Assembly (NCBI GenBank): GCA_020436085.1
Contig: JAGQYM010000001.1
Coordinates: 1 to 64,000, forward strand
Length of the DNA stretch: 64,000 bases
DNA from: Cyclobacteriaceae bacterium
GTDB lineage: Bacteria; Bacteroidota; Bacteroidia; Cytophagales; Cyclobacteriaceae
Reading direction: 5' to 3'
Both the position numbers and the translations under genes were made by a program. How positions within the stretch are numbered: position 1 is the first letter of the stretch; the number at the start of each line of letters is the position of its first letter. The notes below the pieces were generated by a model. The model was not told the DNA's origin, searched no databases, and was given only the letters and a program-made list of their open reading frames with translations. Positions 29,403-38,115 of this stretch are shown piece by piece.

Positions 29403-29981
29403 TCAATCACGCTTCCACTCAAGCGTATTGATTAGTTGCATGATGTCTTTTTTGACATACTCGATAGCAGGTCGCAAAGAATCATTCTGAACTTTAACAT
29501 TAAAGTATAGCGCTCCTCGCAAAAAATTATTCACTGAGTCTGTCATCGTAAACTGAAACTGGCTAGGCACTTCACCTTCAATCTCAGCGATCACAGCTGT
29601 CTTTCCACTAGGTGTTCGCGTAATACTTTCATCAATGGCGTAAGCTTTAATCTGATGCTTAGCGGTAAGCGTGTAGGCATCATTGAGATATTCTTTTAAC
29701 AGCTCTTCACTATGCTGTAGTCGCTTGAAGGTAACGTGAATTGTAGCCTTCAATTCGGGATAAGAAATCTCCACCCAGTGCTTTTCCCTCACCCAGGAAG
29801 TATCCTTAAGCAATGTAGCATGTGTAGAATACTCAAAGGCGTAGGGCAATGAATCTGGTAACGGCTGATAGGCTGGTTCAGGCAGTACCAGTCGGTTATA
29901 GCCCTTTGGCTTTGGCTGATAATCAGTCTGGCAAGCGCTTGCCATCATTAACAGCACTAGACACAACGATAAATATTTCAC
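29403..29981 (-). CDS. gldD: gliding motility lipoprotein GldD
   Basis: 192 residues. Lipoprotein signal peptide with lipobox ASAC at about residues 14-17. The mature start [17 protein letters not shown] is the GldD signature, as is [17 protein letters not shown]. GldD is an envelope lipoprotein required for gliding in Flavobacterium and is tied to the T9SS/gliding machinery. The start codon is GTG at 29981. It follows gldE after only two bases, the usual gldE-gldD pair of Bacteroidota, so translation is probably coupled. Confidence 0.92.
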   Translation of the reverse strand: MKYLSLCLVLLMMASACQTDYQPKPKGYNRLVLPEPAYQPLPDSLPYAFEYSTHATLLKDTSWVREKHWVEISYPELKATIHVTFKRLQHSEELLKEYLNDAYTLTAKHQIKAYAIDESITRTPSGKTAVIAEIEGEVPSQFQFTMTDSVNNFLRGALYFNVKVQNDSLRPAIEYVKKDIMQLINTLEWKRD

Positions 29982-29983
29982 TG

Positions 29984-31327
29984 TTAGTTGGGAGCCTGGT
30001 TAATCAACACACGAACTCTTTTGATCCGTTTTTTGTCCACGGATACTACTGTAAAAACAAATCTATCGTGAACAATCTGGTCCGCCACTTTTGGCATGGC
30101 ACTGTTCAATTCCAAAATTAAACCTCCGAGAGATTCACTTTCACCTTTCACAGTATCAAACGTGCTGGAATCTACTTCAATTGCTTTGCAGAAATCGTGA
30201 AGTGAAGTTTTGCCTTCAAACACAAATGTATTGTCATCAATTTTGACAAAAGGTACGTTCTCCTCATCAAATTCATCATTGATATCTCCGATGATCTCTT
30301 CGATCAGGTCTTCAAGTGTTATCAATCCTGAAGTGCCTCCGTATTCATCGACCACCACAGCCATGTGCACTCTTTTGTTTTGGAAATCTTTGAGCAACGA
30401 ATCAAGCTTTTTTGTTTCAGGAACGAAAAGCCCGGAACGAATTAGTTTCTGCCATTTGAAGTTTTCATCCTCATCTAAAAAAGGGAGCAAATCCTTGATA
30501 TATAGTACGCCCTCAATTTTATCTAGCGATTCTTTGTACACTGGTACTCTTGAAAACCCGGAGGAGTTCACCTGGTCCATTAACCCTCTGAAGTTGATAT
30601 CGAAGTCCACAGCCGAGATATCCATTCTGGATTTCATAATCTGCTTCACGGTAAGTGTACCGAAGTTCACGATCCCCTTCAGAATGTCCTTTTCCTCTGC
30701 TGTAGTTTCGTCATTCTCTGTAGTTAGTTCCAAGGCCTGATTCAATTCCTCAACGGTTGTGGTGTATCCTTTTTTCTTAAACCGTTTTTCCACCACGTTC
30801 CCCATTTTCAATAACATCCAGGAGACCGGAGAGCAGACTTTTTCCATGACGCGCCACACGCCTCCCATCAATCGAGAATAAAAGAGATTGCGCTGTGTGG
30901 CATACACCTTTGGGATAATCTCGCCAAAGAAAGTAATGGCAAATGTGACGCTGAACGTAACAAGGCCCACGATAATCTCTGTAGGGTTTCGTGTCGAGGC
31001 CAACTCCCACATCATAAATGTTGATAAGGTTACAATCGCCACATTCACAAAATTGTTCATGATAAGGATGGTAGCCAGCAACAACTGCGGGTTGCGTAAA
31101 AGCTCTACGATGTTCTTGTCTTTTTTGTCTTCTGACTCACGGCAGCGATCCAGATCGTCAGCGCTTAACGAAAAGAAGGCAACCTCAGAGGCTGAGATCA
31201 TGGCGGAAAAGAATAGCAGCAATGCAATAGCAATGAAACTGGCTATTAAAAAATAGTCGGGGGTGCCGGAAAGCAGATCAGCCAGAAGGGTGCTACTCGG
31301 AGGTTCGTCTAAACTGGAAGTTTCCAA
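29984..31327 (-). CDS. gldE: gliding motility-associated membrane protein GldE (CNNM/CorC-type)
   Basis: 447 residues. An N-terminal DUF21/CNNM membrane domain has about four helices (first at about 27-48, around [20 protein letters not shown]). A cytoplasmic pair of CBS domains follows ([40 protein letters not shown]), then a CorC/HlyC C-terminal domain ending in a basic tail. Related proteins act in magnesium or other ion transport; GldE supports GldD in gliding. The start codon appears to be TTG at 31327, as no ATG is suitably placed. It lies 21 bases after ssb. Confidence 0.9.
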   Translation of the reverse strand: METSSLDEPPSSTLLADLLSGTPDYFLIASFIAIALLLFFSAMISASEVAFFSLSADDLDRCRESEDKKDKNIVELLRNPQLLLATILIMNNFVNVAIVTLSTFMMWELASTRNPTEIIVGLVTFSVTFAITFFGEIIPKVYATQRNLFYSRLMGGVWRVMEKVCSPVSWMLLKMGNVVEKRFKKKGYTTTVEELNQALELTTENDETTAEEKDILKGIVNFGTLTVKQIMKSRMDISAVDFDINFRGLMDQVNSSGFSRVPVYKESLDKIEGVLYIKDLLPFLDEDENFKWQKLIRSGLFVPETKKLDSLLKDFQNKRVHMAVVVDEYGGTSGLITLEDLIEEIIGDINDEFDEENVPFVKIDDNTFVFEGKTSLHDFCKAIEVDSSTFDTVKGESESLGGLILELNSAMPKVADQIVHDRFVFTVVSVDKKRIKRVRVLINQAPN

Positions 31328-31348
31328 AATTCGGTGTTGGGTCCAACA

Positions 31349-31780
31349 TCAAAAAGGCAGATCATCCGATGAGTCAGATGGTTTGTAGTCCGCGCCACCC
31401 TGCGAGCTTGGTGCGGAAGGAGAATATTCTGGTGATCCTCCACCTGATGGTTTGGTACTCAACATGGTCATGTTGTCGCCAATAACTTCAGTTGTATAAC
31501 GTGTCACGCCCTCCTTCTCCCAGGAGCGTGTGCGAATTCTTCCTTCGATATAAACCATGTCTCCTTTGTGCAAATATTTGGCGGCAACGTCAGCAAGGCC
31601 TCGCCACAAAACGATGTTGTGCCATTCCGTGATTTCCTTTCTTTCGCCCGTAGTCCTGTCTTTATAGGTTTCAGAAGTAGCCATGGTAAAGTTGGCTACA
31701 GTAGCTCCGTTTTCGAGATGACGTACTTCAGGATCTTTGCCCAATCGGCCTACCAAAATCGCTTTATTTACTCCAGACAT
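31349..31780 (-). CDS. ssb: single-stranded DNA-binding protein
   Basis: 143 residues. OB-fold domain at 1-110 with family segments NKAILVGRLGKDPEVR, ATSETYKDR, EWHNIVLWR and YIEGRIRTRSW. A Gly/Ser/Pro-rich linker follows, and the C-terminus ends DDLPF, the acidic tip that recruits repair and replication partners. It coats single-stranded DNA during replication and repair. It lies between mutY and gldE, a conserved order in Bacteroidota. Confidence 0.95.
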   Translation of the reverse strand: MSGVNKAILVGRLGKDPEVRHLENGATVANFTMATSETYKDRTTGERKEITEWHNIVLWRGLADVAAKYLHKGDMVYIEGRIRTRSWEKEGVTRYTTEVIGDNMTMLSTKPSGGGSPEYSPSAPSSQGGADYKPSDSSDDLPF

Positions 31781-31870
31781 ATTTTATTTATAGAATTAAT
31801 CACTTGCTCAACGTCTCAATCGAGAACAACCGGAGACCCAACAATCAGGTCATTTTCAACGGTGAGAATA

Positions 31871-31878
31871 CAAAAGTA
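31871..31878 (-). promoter_or_regulatory. possible -7 element for ssb-gldE-gldD
   Basis: Read on the minus strand this is TACTTTTG, a fit to the Bacteroidota -7 consensus TAnnTTTG. It lies 90 bases upstream of the ssb ATG, in the gap after mutY. I see no good TTTG element 17-23 bases before it, so the call is weak. Confidence 0.3.
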
Positions 31879-31891
31879 CCAATTTCTCCGG

Positions 31892-32950
31892 CTAGTCTAA
31901 AATGCCACTTTCGGCAAGAAAACGCGAGATAAGAACGGGTTTAGGCAAGTTTACCAATTGTTTGCGACTGTACAGTTTCAAACCCAGCGCTTTCAGGGAT
32001 GCATCCGTTGTCTTCTTATTTGGCAAATCCAACACCCGAAATTGCGCGGTAATCAATTGATGGGTGAGCTGATGCTTTAGCGTTAATTTTTTCCCTACTT
32101 CAGTCCCTTTCAACTTCAGCTTTGAAAATGCTTTGTTATTGACACCATTCCTTTTCCCCTCGATAAGAAAGAAATCATAAAGCCCATGCCAGATATCCTT
32201 CTCTGTCCTTGGTTTCATCGCCAGCTTGGTGCCTACTCTGAAAGCATAGTAGTGAAACTGCCTGCTTCTGACTTTTACTTTCTTAATCTTCACTGGCAGC
32301 ACGGTTTGCGCCTCGTGTTTTCTGGCAAAACATCCCTTATTGAAAATACAGGAATCACAATCCGGTGACTTTGGTGTGCAGTGCAATGCGCCAAATTCCA
32401 TCACGGCCTGATTGAATGTACCAGGTTGAGAGCGATCAATAAGCTGATTGGCTTTTTGTTCAAACTTCTTCTTCCCTGCTAAGGAAGCGATATCATGATC
32501 AAGTCCATATACACGGGCAAGTACCCGAAACACGTTCCCGTCCACCACGGCATGTGGTTCGTCAAAAGCGATGGAGGAAATAGCCGCAGCCGTGTAGCTG
32601 CCTATGCCCGGTAGTGTCACCAATTGATGATAAGTCTGGGGAAACTGCCCCTTATGTTCATCTCTTATTACCTGGGCACAGCGGTGCAAGTTGCGCGCCC
32701 TGCTGTAGTAGCCCAGTCCTTGCCACGCGCGAAGAACTTTTTCAAGCGGAGCATTGGCTAATGCACGCACGTTAGGGAACTCCTTAACAAATCTTTCAAA
32801 GTATGGAAGGCCTTGCGCTACTCTTGTCTGTTGTAGAATAACTTCTGACAACCAGATCAAATAGGGGTCGCGGGCTCTGCGCCAGGGCAAATCCCGTTGA
32901 TGTTCCAGGTACCAGGTTATTATTTTTTTAGAAAAATCTCCTCTGCTCAT
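31892..32950 (-). CDS. mutY: A/G-specific adenine glycosylase
   Basis: 352 residues. It removes adenine mispaired with 8-oxoguanine. N-terminal features: LPWRRARDPYLIWLSEVILQ with the catalytic glutamate, the helix-hairpin-helix LPGIGSYTAAAISS, and the conserved aspartate in VVDGNVFRVLARV. The 4Fe-4S loop has spacing C-x6-C-x2-C-x5-C (CTPKSPDCDSCIFNKGC). The C-terminal NUDIX-like domain is short but present, with RSRQFHYYAF and HGLYDFFLIEG. It is divergent from the HU-family gene across a 177-base intergenic region. Confidence 0.95.
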   Translation of the reverse strand: MSRGDFSKKIITWYLEHQRDLPWRRARDPYLIWLSEVILQQTRVAQGLPYFERFVKEFPNVRALANAPLEKVLRAWQGLGYYSRARNLHRCAQVIRDEHKGQFPQTYHQLVTLPGIGSYTAAAISSIAFDEPHAVVDGNVFRVLARVYGLDHDIASLAGKKKFEQKANQLIDRSQPGTFNQAVMEFGALHCTPKSPDCDSCIFNKGCFARKHEAQTVLPVKIKKVKVRSRQFHYYAFRVGTKLAMKPRTEKDIWHGLYDFFLIEGKRNGVNNKAFSKLKLKGTEVGKKLTLKHQLTHQLITAQFRVLDLPNKKTTDASLKALGLKLYSRKQLVNLPKPVLISRFLAESGILD

Positions 32951-33060
32951 TCACTACGTTCAATCCTTGCCAGTTTGCATTTTGAGCACTTTTCGAAATC
33001 GATTGCTCCGAAAGATGGTCGCTTTTTAATTCACATCTAAGTGATTATCAAAGATTTCAT

Positions 33061-33090
33061 TTTGCGATTGATCTTTCTGGATTAAATTTG
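33061..33090 (+). promoter_or_regulatory. Bacteroidota-type promoter for the HU operon
   Basis: TTTG at 33061-33064 and TAAATTTG at 33083-33090, 18 bases apart, match the -33/-7 consensus of the major Bacteroidota sigma factor (TTTG...TAnnTTTG). Transcription would begin near 33097, about 30 bases upstream of the GTG start of the HU-family gene. Confidence 0.7.
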
Positions 33091-33127
33091 CCGTCCTGAA
33101 AATTTTGGAATTCTAACCAACACCCAC

Positions 33128-33433
33128 GTGACCAAAGCTGACGTAATCGCTCAAATAGCAGAGAAAACCGGAATAGATAAAGCCGATGTATCTCATTCCA
33201 TAGAAGCGTTCTTCAATATTGTTAAGACCTCTATGGCTGGCGGACAGAACATCTACATCCGTGGGTTTGGAAGTTTTGTCAACAAGAAGAGGAAGAAAAA
33301 AATTGCGCGTAACATCTCTCGCAATACTGCCATCATTATTGACGAGCACTATATCCCAAGCTTCAAGCCTGCCAAGATTTTTGTGAACAAAATCAAGAAC
33401 AGCGATAAGGTAAAGCAGGTTGCTGAAAAATAA
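33128..33433 (+). CDS. HU/IHF-family DNA-binding protein
   Basis: 101 residues with GTG start at 33128. The fold is typical: KADVIAQIAEKTGI helix pair, then the beta arm entry IRGFGSFVNKKRKKK and RNISRNT. The proline-tipped arm of classical HU (RNPxTG) is changed to RNISRNTAIIID, and the C-terminus is longer and basic (PAKIFVNKIKNSDKVKQ). It bends or packages DNA. The gene opens a plus-strand run with a TPR protein and RNase E/G, a neighbourhood common in Bacteroidota. Confidence 0.9.
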   Translation: MTKADVIAQIAEKTGIDKADVSHSIEAFFNIVKTSMAGGQNIYIRGFGSFVNKKRKKKIARNISRNTAIIIDEHYIPSFKPAKIFVNKIKNSDKVKQVAEK

Positions 33434-33495
33434 TTTCCGGTCGTCTATAGTCACTGGCCTCATCTTGGTTTCAATTCTCACACGCCCGTGACATT

Positions 33496-34299
33496 ATGCT
33501 AAAAATCCGAATCATACTAATTGCCGTAAGTGCCCTGCTCGTGTGGCTGATTTTTCTATTGCCCAAGTCAGTAGTAGAAAATGAGGACCTGATGGAATCC
33601 AATGAAACTGAGGTGGCACAGGATGACCCTCACTCAACCATACCTGCTACTTTAAGAGAATCCATTAATTCCCTGAAAGCCCAATACTTAGCGGTATCGG
33701 AAAATGAAAAAAGTGCTATCTTTGCCGACTCTTTGGCGAGCCTGTATGCCCAGGCCAACCAATTTGACAGCGCAGCGTGGTTTGCTGAGAAAGCCACAAC
33801 GTTCTTTAACACCAGAGAAAGCCATTTAAAAGCTGGAAACAGCTACTATGATGCTTACACTTTTGCGCTTGACGCAAAGAAGCAAAATGAAATGGCTGAC
33901 AAGACAAGGGAGTATCTGGGAAAAGTATTGGAGGCCGAGCCGGGCAATCTCGATATAAAGACCAAGATTGCGATGACTTACCTGAGTTCACAAAACCCAA
34001 TGCAGGGGATCACGATGCTCAGAGAGGTTTTGGAAACAGATCCAAAGAACGAACAGGCATTGTTCAACATGGGAATGTTATCTATCCAATCGGGCCAATA
34101 TGAACGAGCCAAGGAGAGGTTGAAAGAACTGATCTCCTACTACCCAAATCATATCCAGGGTCATCTTCTGCTGGGTGTTGCTTATATGAACACCAGAGAT
34201 AAGGACAAAGCCCGGGAGCAGTTTGAACTTGTAAAAAAATTGGATTCGGATCCAGCTGTGCAAGCTGCAGCTGATTCGTATCTGAAGGACTTAAAATAA
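33496..34299 (+). CDS. membrane-anchored TPR protein
   Basis: 267 residues. One N-terminal membrane helix (about 4-22, IILIAVSALLVWLIFLLP) points the rest to the periplasm. After an acidic linker there are about four to five tetratricopeptide repeats. Clear ones are QFDSAAWFAEKATTFF, KNEQALFNMGMLSIQSGQYE and IQGHLLLGVAYMNTRDKDK. Such repeats mediate protein-protein contacts; no partner can be named. It lies 62 bases after the HU gene and just upstream of the 29-codon gene. Confidence 0.82.
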   Translation: MLKIRIILIAVSALLVWLIFLLPKSVVENEDLMESNETEVAQDDPHSTIPATLRESINSLKAQYLAVSENEKSAIFADSLASLYAQANQFDSAAWFAEKATTFFNTRESHLKAGNSYYDAYTFALDAKKQNEMADKTREYLGKVLEAEPGNLDIKTKIAMTYLSSQNPMQGITMLREVLETDPKNEQALFNMGMLSIQSGQYERAKERLKELISYYPNHIQGHLLLGVAYMNTRDKDKAREQFELVKKLDSDPAVQAAADSYLKDLK

Positions 34300-34310
34300 T
34301 GTTAAACCAA

Positions 34311-34327
34311 TCCTCGCCTGGCGAGGA
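34311..34327 (+). promoter_or_regulatory. stem-loop in front of the 29-codon gene
   Basis: Arms TCCTCGC (34311-34317) and GCGAGGA (34321-34327) pair perfectly around a 3-base loop. What follows is A-rich, not T-rich, on the plus strand, so it is a poor terminator. It sits 17 bases before the ATG at 34345 and could control translation or mRNA ends there. Confidence 0.4.
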
Positions 34328-34344
34328 GAATTAAAAAAATTAGT

Positions 34345-34434
34345 ATGCCAAGCGGAAAAAAGAGAAAGAAGCACAAGATGGCAACTCACAAGCGCAAGAA
34401 GCGCCTGAGAAAAAACAGACATAAGAAGAAATAA
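34345..34434 (+). CDS. 29-residue basic AURKAIP1/COX24-domain protein
   Basis: The frame ATG to TAA encodes 29 residues: MPSGKKRKKHKMATHKRKKR, then LRKNRHKKK. More than half are lysine or arginine. This matches my recollection of the very short AURKAIP1/COX24 domain proteins of Bacteroidota, relatives of mitochondrial ribosomal protein mS38. The KMxxHKRKKRLRKNR core is the domain hallmark. It probably binds the ribosome or rRNA. The position between the TPR gene and RNase E/G fits an RNA-metabolism cluster. Confidence 0.8.
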   Translation: MPSGKKRKKHKMATHKRKKRLRKNRHKKK

Positions 34435-34470
34435 CATCCGATCGATGTAGCACATTAAACATCTACAGTT

Positions 34471-36045
34471 TTGAGTAATGAACTAATCATTAGCGCAACT
34501 CAAAACGGATGTCGCATAGCACTTCTCAAGGATAAGCACCTTGCGGAATTTCATCAGGAAGAGGAAGGAAGCAAGTTTGTAGTTGGTGATATTTATCTGG
34601 GCACCGTAAAAAAGGTGGTCCAGGGTCTAAATGCAGCCTTCATTGATATCGGGTACGAAAAAGATGCATTCCTGCACTACCTGGATCTTGGAGCCCAATT
34701 TGGATCACTTCAGAAATTCACCAAGCTAGTCCGCGCAAAGAAGATTACCGGAGGCAAGTTGGACAGATTCCAGCTTGAAAAAGACATTGACAAGCACGGG
34801 AAAGTATCCCAGCAATTGTCCAAAGGTCAAGTGATTCCGGTGCAAGTGGTTAAAGAACCAATTTCCACTAAGGGCCCGCGACTTTCGTGTGAGTTATCCA
34901 TCCCAGGTCGATACCTGGTTTTGGTACCGTTTAGTAATACGGTAAGCGTATCTAAAAAAATTACTAGCAGCGAGGAACGCAAACGCCTTCTTCGCCTGAT
35001 TCAATCTATCAAGCCTGAAAACTTCGGGGTTATCATCCGCACCGTAGCCGAGAGTAAGGAAGTAGCAGAATTGGATAAAGATCTTCGCAACCTTGTGAAG
35101 ACCTGGGATGACGGAATCAAGAGATTGGTGACCGCCAATCCCCGTGACAAAGTCATCGGTGAGATCAGCAAAACATCATCTATCCTTCGGGACGTTCTTA
35201 ATGAGTCGTTCGACAACATCCACGTTGACGACAAGAAAATATTTGAAGACGTAAAGTCTTATATCCACACCATCGCTCCTGATAAGGAGAAGATTGTAAA
35301 GCTTTACACCGGCAAGGCTAAGATATTCGAGCACTACAATGTTGAGAAACAGATCAAGTCTGCTTTCGGGCAAACTGTGAGCTTAAGAGGCGGGGGATAC
35401 CTGATCATCGAACACACAGAGGCGCTTCACGTGGTGGACGTCAACAGCGGTAATAAATCAAACCGCGAGGAAAACCAGGAAACTACTGCACTGTCTGTTA
35501 ACATCGAGGCGGCCAAAGAAGTGGCAAGGCAGTTGAGACTTCGTGATATGGGCGGCATCATCGTGGTCGACTTCATCGATATGCGGAGTTCTGAAAATAA
35601 GAGACTGCTGCATAAAACCATGAAGGATGAGATGGCCTCTTCCGATCGTGCGAAGCATACGGTACTGCCATTGTCGAAGTTCGGGCTGATGCAGATCACA
35701 CGCGAGCGTGTGCGCCCTCAGATGAACATCGCGACCAAAGAGGTATGCCCGACTTGCAACGGTACTGGTACGATTACCGCGTCCATTCTCGTTTCTGATA
35801 CCATTGAAAAGAACGTAGAGCACCTGCTGGTAAAGCAAAATGAGAAAAAGCTTGTCCTGGCAATTCATCCATATCTCTACGCCTTTTTTACCAACGGCAT
35901 TATCTCAAGGAGAACCAAATGGTTCTTCAAATACAAGCGCTGGGTAGATCTGGTGCAGGATACTTCTTTAGGGGTTACCGAGTGTAAATACCTGAACAAA
36001 GACGGTGAGGAAATTGAACTAAGTCAGGCAACGGCTGTTGCCTGA
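34471..36045 (+). CDS. rng: ribonuclease E/G family endoribonuclease
   Basis: 524 residues, the short RNase G form. It cleaves single-stranded RNA in rRNA maturation and mRNA decay. Order: S1 domain inserted near the N-terminus (KFVVGDIYLGTVKKVVQGLN, GYEKDAFLHYLD), RNase H-like and DNase I-like parts with metal-binding aspartates in HVVDVNSGN and IIVVDFIDM, then the zinc-link CPTCNGTGT. No ATG fits, so the start is TTG at 34471 (MSNELIIS). The extended scaffold of enterobacterial RNase E is absent. It lies 36 bases after the 29-codon gene. Confidence 0.93.
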   Translation: MSNELIISATQNGCRIALLKDKHLAEFHQEEEGSKFVVGDIYLGTVKKVVQGLNAAFIDIGYEKDAFLHYLDLGAQFGSLQKFTKLVRAKKITGGKLDRFQLEKDIDKHGKVSQQLSKGQVIPVQVVKEPISTKGPRLSCELSIPGRYLVLVPFSNTVSVSKKITSSEERKRLLRLIQSIKPENFGVIIRTVAESKEVAELDKDLRNLVKTWDDGIKRLVTANPRDKVIGEISKTSSILRDVLNESFDNIHVDDKKIFEDVKSYIHTIAPDKEKIVKLYTGKAKIFEHYNVEKQIKSAFGQTVSLRGGGYLIIEHTEALHVVDVNSGNKSNREENQETTALSVNIEAAKEVARQLRLRDMGGIIVVDFIDMRSSENKRLLHKTMKDEMASSDRAKHTVLPLSKFGLMQITRERVRPQMNIATKEVCPTCNGTGTITASILVSDTIEKNVEHLLVKQNEKKLVLAIHPYLYAFFTNGIISRRTKWFFKYKRWVDLVQDTSLGVTECKYLNKDGEEIELSQATAVA

Positions 36046-36069
36046 CCCTTAGTCTGCCATCCTGTCATA

Positions 36070-36095
36070 ATTCCACGCCTGTGGAATAATTTTTG
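36070..36095 (+). terminator. hairpin with short T-run after rng
   Basis: Arms ATTCCAC (36070-36076) and GTGGAAT (36081-36087) pair perfectly around GCCT, followed by AATTTTTG. It resembles a weak intrinsic terminator after rng. It also lies 31 bases before the htpG start, so a role in htpG regulation is possible. Confidence 0.5.
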
Positions 36096-36125
36096 AAAAA
36101 GCCCAGAAGTCAAAAAACATCAACC

Positions 36126-38018
36126 ATGAAGGAAAAAGGGACCATATCAATCCATACCGAAAACATCTTCCCCATCATCAAGAAGTTTCTTTACTCAGAC
36201 CATGAGATCTTTTTGCGTGAATTGGTGAGCAATGCGGTAGACGCTACACAGAAATTAAAAAAACTGGCTTCTCTCGGTGAATTCAAAGATGAGCTTGGAG
36301 ACATCCGTATAGAGGTAAAATTCGATAAGAAGAAAAAGACCATTACCGTGAGCGATCGCGGTATTGGAATGACAGCAGAAGAGGTAAAAAAATACATCAA
36401 TCAAATCGCGTTCTCGGGAGCTGCTGAATTTGTCGAGAAATTCAAAGACAAAGGAGACGCGAAAGATATCATCGGAAAGTTTGGGCTTGGATTCTATTCA
36501 AGCTTCATGGTTGCCGATAATGTTGAGATCATTACGAGATCGCACACAGCTTCGGAAGGTGAAGCCGCCAAGTGGACATGTGATGGTTCGACTGAGTTTT
36601 CCATCGAGCCTACTACAAAAAAAGAAAGAGGAACTGACGTAATTCTTCACATCAATAAAGACTCGGAGGAGTTTCTCGATGAGTGGAGAATAAAAGGTAT
36701 TCTGGAAAAGTACTGCAAGTTCCTGCCTGTTGAAATTAAGTTTGGCACCAAGGAAGACAGTGTAGAAGATGGCGAAGACAAAGACGGAAAGAAAAAATAC
36801 AAGACTGTAACTTCCGACAGGATCATCAACAATCCGGAACCACTTTGGGCAAAGTCGCCCAACGATCTCAACGATGAAGACTATCTGAAATTTTATAAAG
36901 AGTTGTATCCATTCTCAGAAGATCCGCTCTTCTGGATTCACCTCAATGTGGACTATCCTTTCAACCTGACCGGAATTCTCTATTTCCCTAAGGTGAAAAA
37001 CGATTTCGAGCTTCAGAAAAACAAAATTCAACTCTATTCACGCCAGGTGTTCATCACCGATGAGGTAAAAGATGTTGTTCCCGATTTCTTGATGTTACTG
37101 CACGGTGTGCTTGATTCGCCAGATATTCCGCTCAACGTTTCTCGCAGCTATCTGCAGTCAGATTCCAACGTAAAGAAGATCAGTCAGCACATTACTAAAA
37201 AAGTGGCCGACAAACTCACAGACATGTATAAGAAGGATCGGAAAGAGTTTGAAAAGAAGTGGGATGACATCAACATCTTCGTGAAATATGGAATGATCAG
37301 CGATGAGAAATTCTATGAAAAAGCAAAAGACTTTGCCTTGTTGAAAAACGTAAACAACGAATACTTTACATTCAACGAGTACAAAGAAAAGGTAAAGCCA
37401 ACTCAGACAGACAAGGAGAAGCAGTTGGTTTATCTCTACTCAACAGATCCAGGCAAACAGGACACATACATCCAAATGGCCAAGGACAAGTCATACGATG
37501 TACTGTTGATGGATGGTGTTTTGGACAGTCACTTCATCAGTAACCTGGAGCAAAAATTTGAGAAGACACAAATAAAACGCGTAGACAGTGATACTGTTGA
37601 CAAGCTAATTGCTAAAGATGAGAAAGTAGAAAGTGTGCTGTCAAAAGAAGAGGAGGAACAGGTGAAGACCATCTTCGAAAAAGCAATTAACAATACTAAC
37701 ATGACGCTGGCTGTTGAATCTATGTCGCCAAACGATCTGCCTGTGACGGTGACTATGAGCGAATGGATGAGAAGGATGAAAGACATGGCCAAAACTGGTG
37801 GTGGAGGAATGCCCTTTATGGGCAGCATGCCGGACAATTATAATGTCTCAGTGAATGCCAACCACAATGTGATTCAAAAAGTATTAAAGGCAGAGACTGA
37901 AGAGCAGAAAGTTAAGTTGGCAAAGCAAGCTTACGATCTTGCGCTGCTTTCACAAAATATGCTTACCGGAGCCGACCTCACCAGCTTCATAAAAAGAAGC
38001 GTTGAGCTGGTTTCGTAA
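36126..38018 (+). CDS. htpG: molecular chaperone HtpG (Hsp90)
   Basis: 630 residues from ATG at 36126; the open frame reaches 11 codons further to a TTG, but MKEKGTISIHTENIFP is the usual family N-terminus. The GHKL ATPase domain shows ELVSNAVDATQKLKKL, VSDRGIGMTAEEV and GKFGLGFYSSFMVAD. The middle domain has LYSRQVFITDEVKDVVPDF and LNVSRSYLQSD, and a C-terminal dimerisation part follows. It is an ATP-driven cytosolic chaperone. There is a clear terminator directly after it. Confidence 0.96.
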   Translation: MKEKGTISIHTENIFPIIKKFLYSDHEIFLRELVSNAVDATQKLKKLASLGEFKDELGDIRIEVKFDKKKKTITVSDRGIGMTAEEVKKYINQIAFSGAAEFVEKFKDKGDAKDIIGKFGLGFYSSFMVADNVEIITRSHTASEGEAAKWTCDGSTEFSIEPTTKKERGTDVILHINKDSEEFLDEWRIKGILEKYCKFLPVEIKFGTKEDSVEDGEDKDGKKKYKTVTSDRIINNPEPLWAKSPNDLNDEDYLKFYKELYPFSEDPLFWIHLNVDYPFNLTGILYFPKVKNDFELQKNKIQLYSRQVFITDEVKDVVPDFLMLLHGVLDSPDIPLNVSRSYLQSDSNVKKISQHITKKVADKLTDMYKKDRKEFEKKWDDINIFVKYGMISDEKFYEKAKDFALLKNVNNEYFTFNEYKEKVKPTQTDKEKQLVYLYSTDPGKQDTYIQMAKDKSYDVLLMDGVLDSHFISNLEQKFEKTQIKRVDSDTVDKLIAKDEKVESVLSKEEEEQVKTIFEKAINNTNMTLAVESMSPNDLPVTVTMSEWMRRMKDMAKTGGGGMPFMGSMPDNYNVSVNANHNVIQKVLKAETEEQKVKLAKQAYDLALLSQNMLTGADLTSFIKRSVELVS

Positions 38019-38040
38019 GAAAAAGTTAAACTGAATTAAG

Positions 38041-38064
38041 AAGGCCTCCTCGCGAGGCCTTTTC
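38041..38064 (+). terminator. terminator after htpG
   Basis: Stem AAGGCCTC (38041-38048) with GAGGCCTT (38054-38061), loop CTCGC, followed by TTCTTTG. GC-rich perfect stem, 23 bases after the htpG stop. Confidence 0.8.
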
Positions 38065-38093
38065 TTTGTCATCGATGTTAAAATATAATTTTG
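38065..38093 (+). promoter_or_regulatory. promoter for the MORN-like gene
   Basis: TTTG at 38065-38068, 17 bases, TAATTTTG at 38086-38093: a good Bacteroidota -33/-7 pair. The -33 box overlaps the T-run of the htpG terminator. Start of transcription would be near 38100, about 16 bases before the ATG. Confidence 0.65.
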
Positions 38094-38115
38094 GTAACTT
38101 CGTTGTGAAGAAGAA

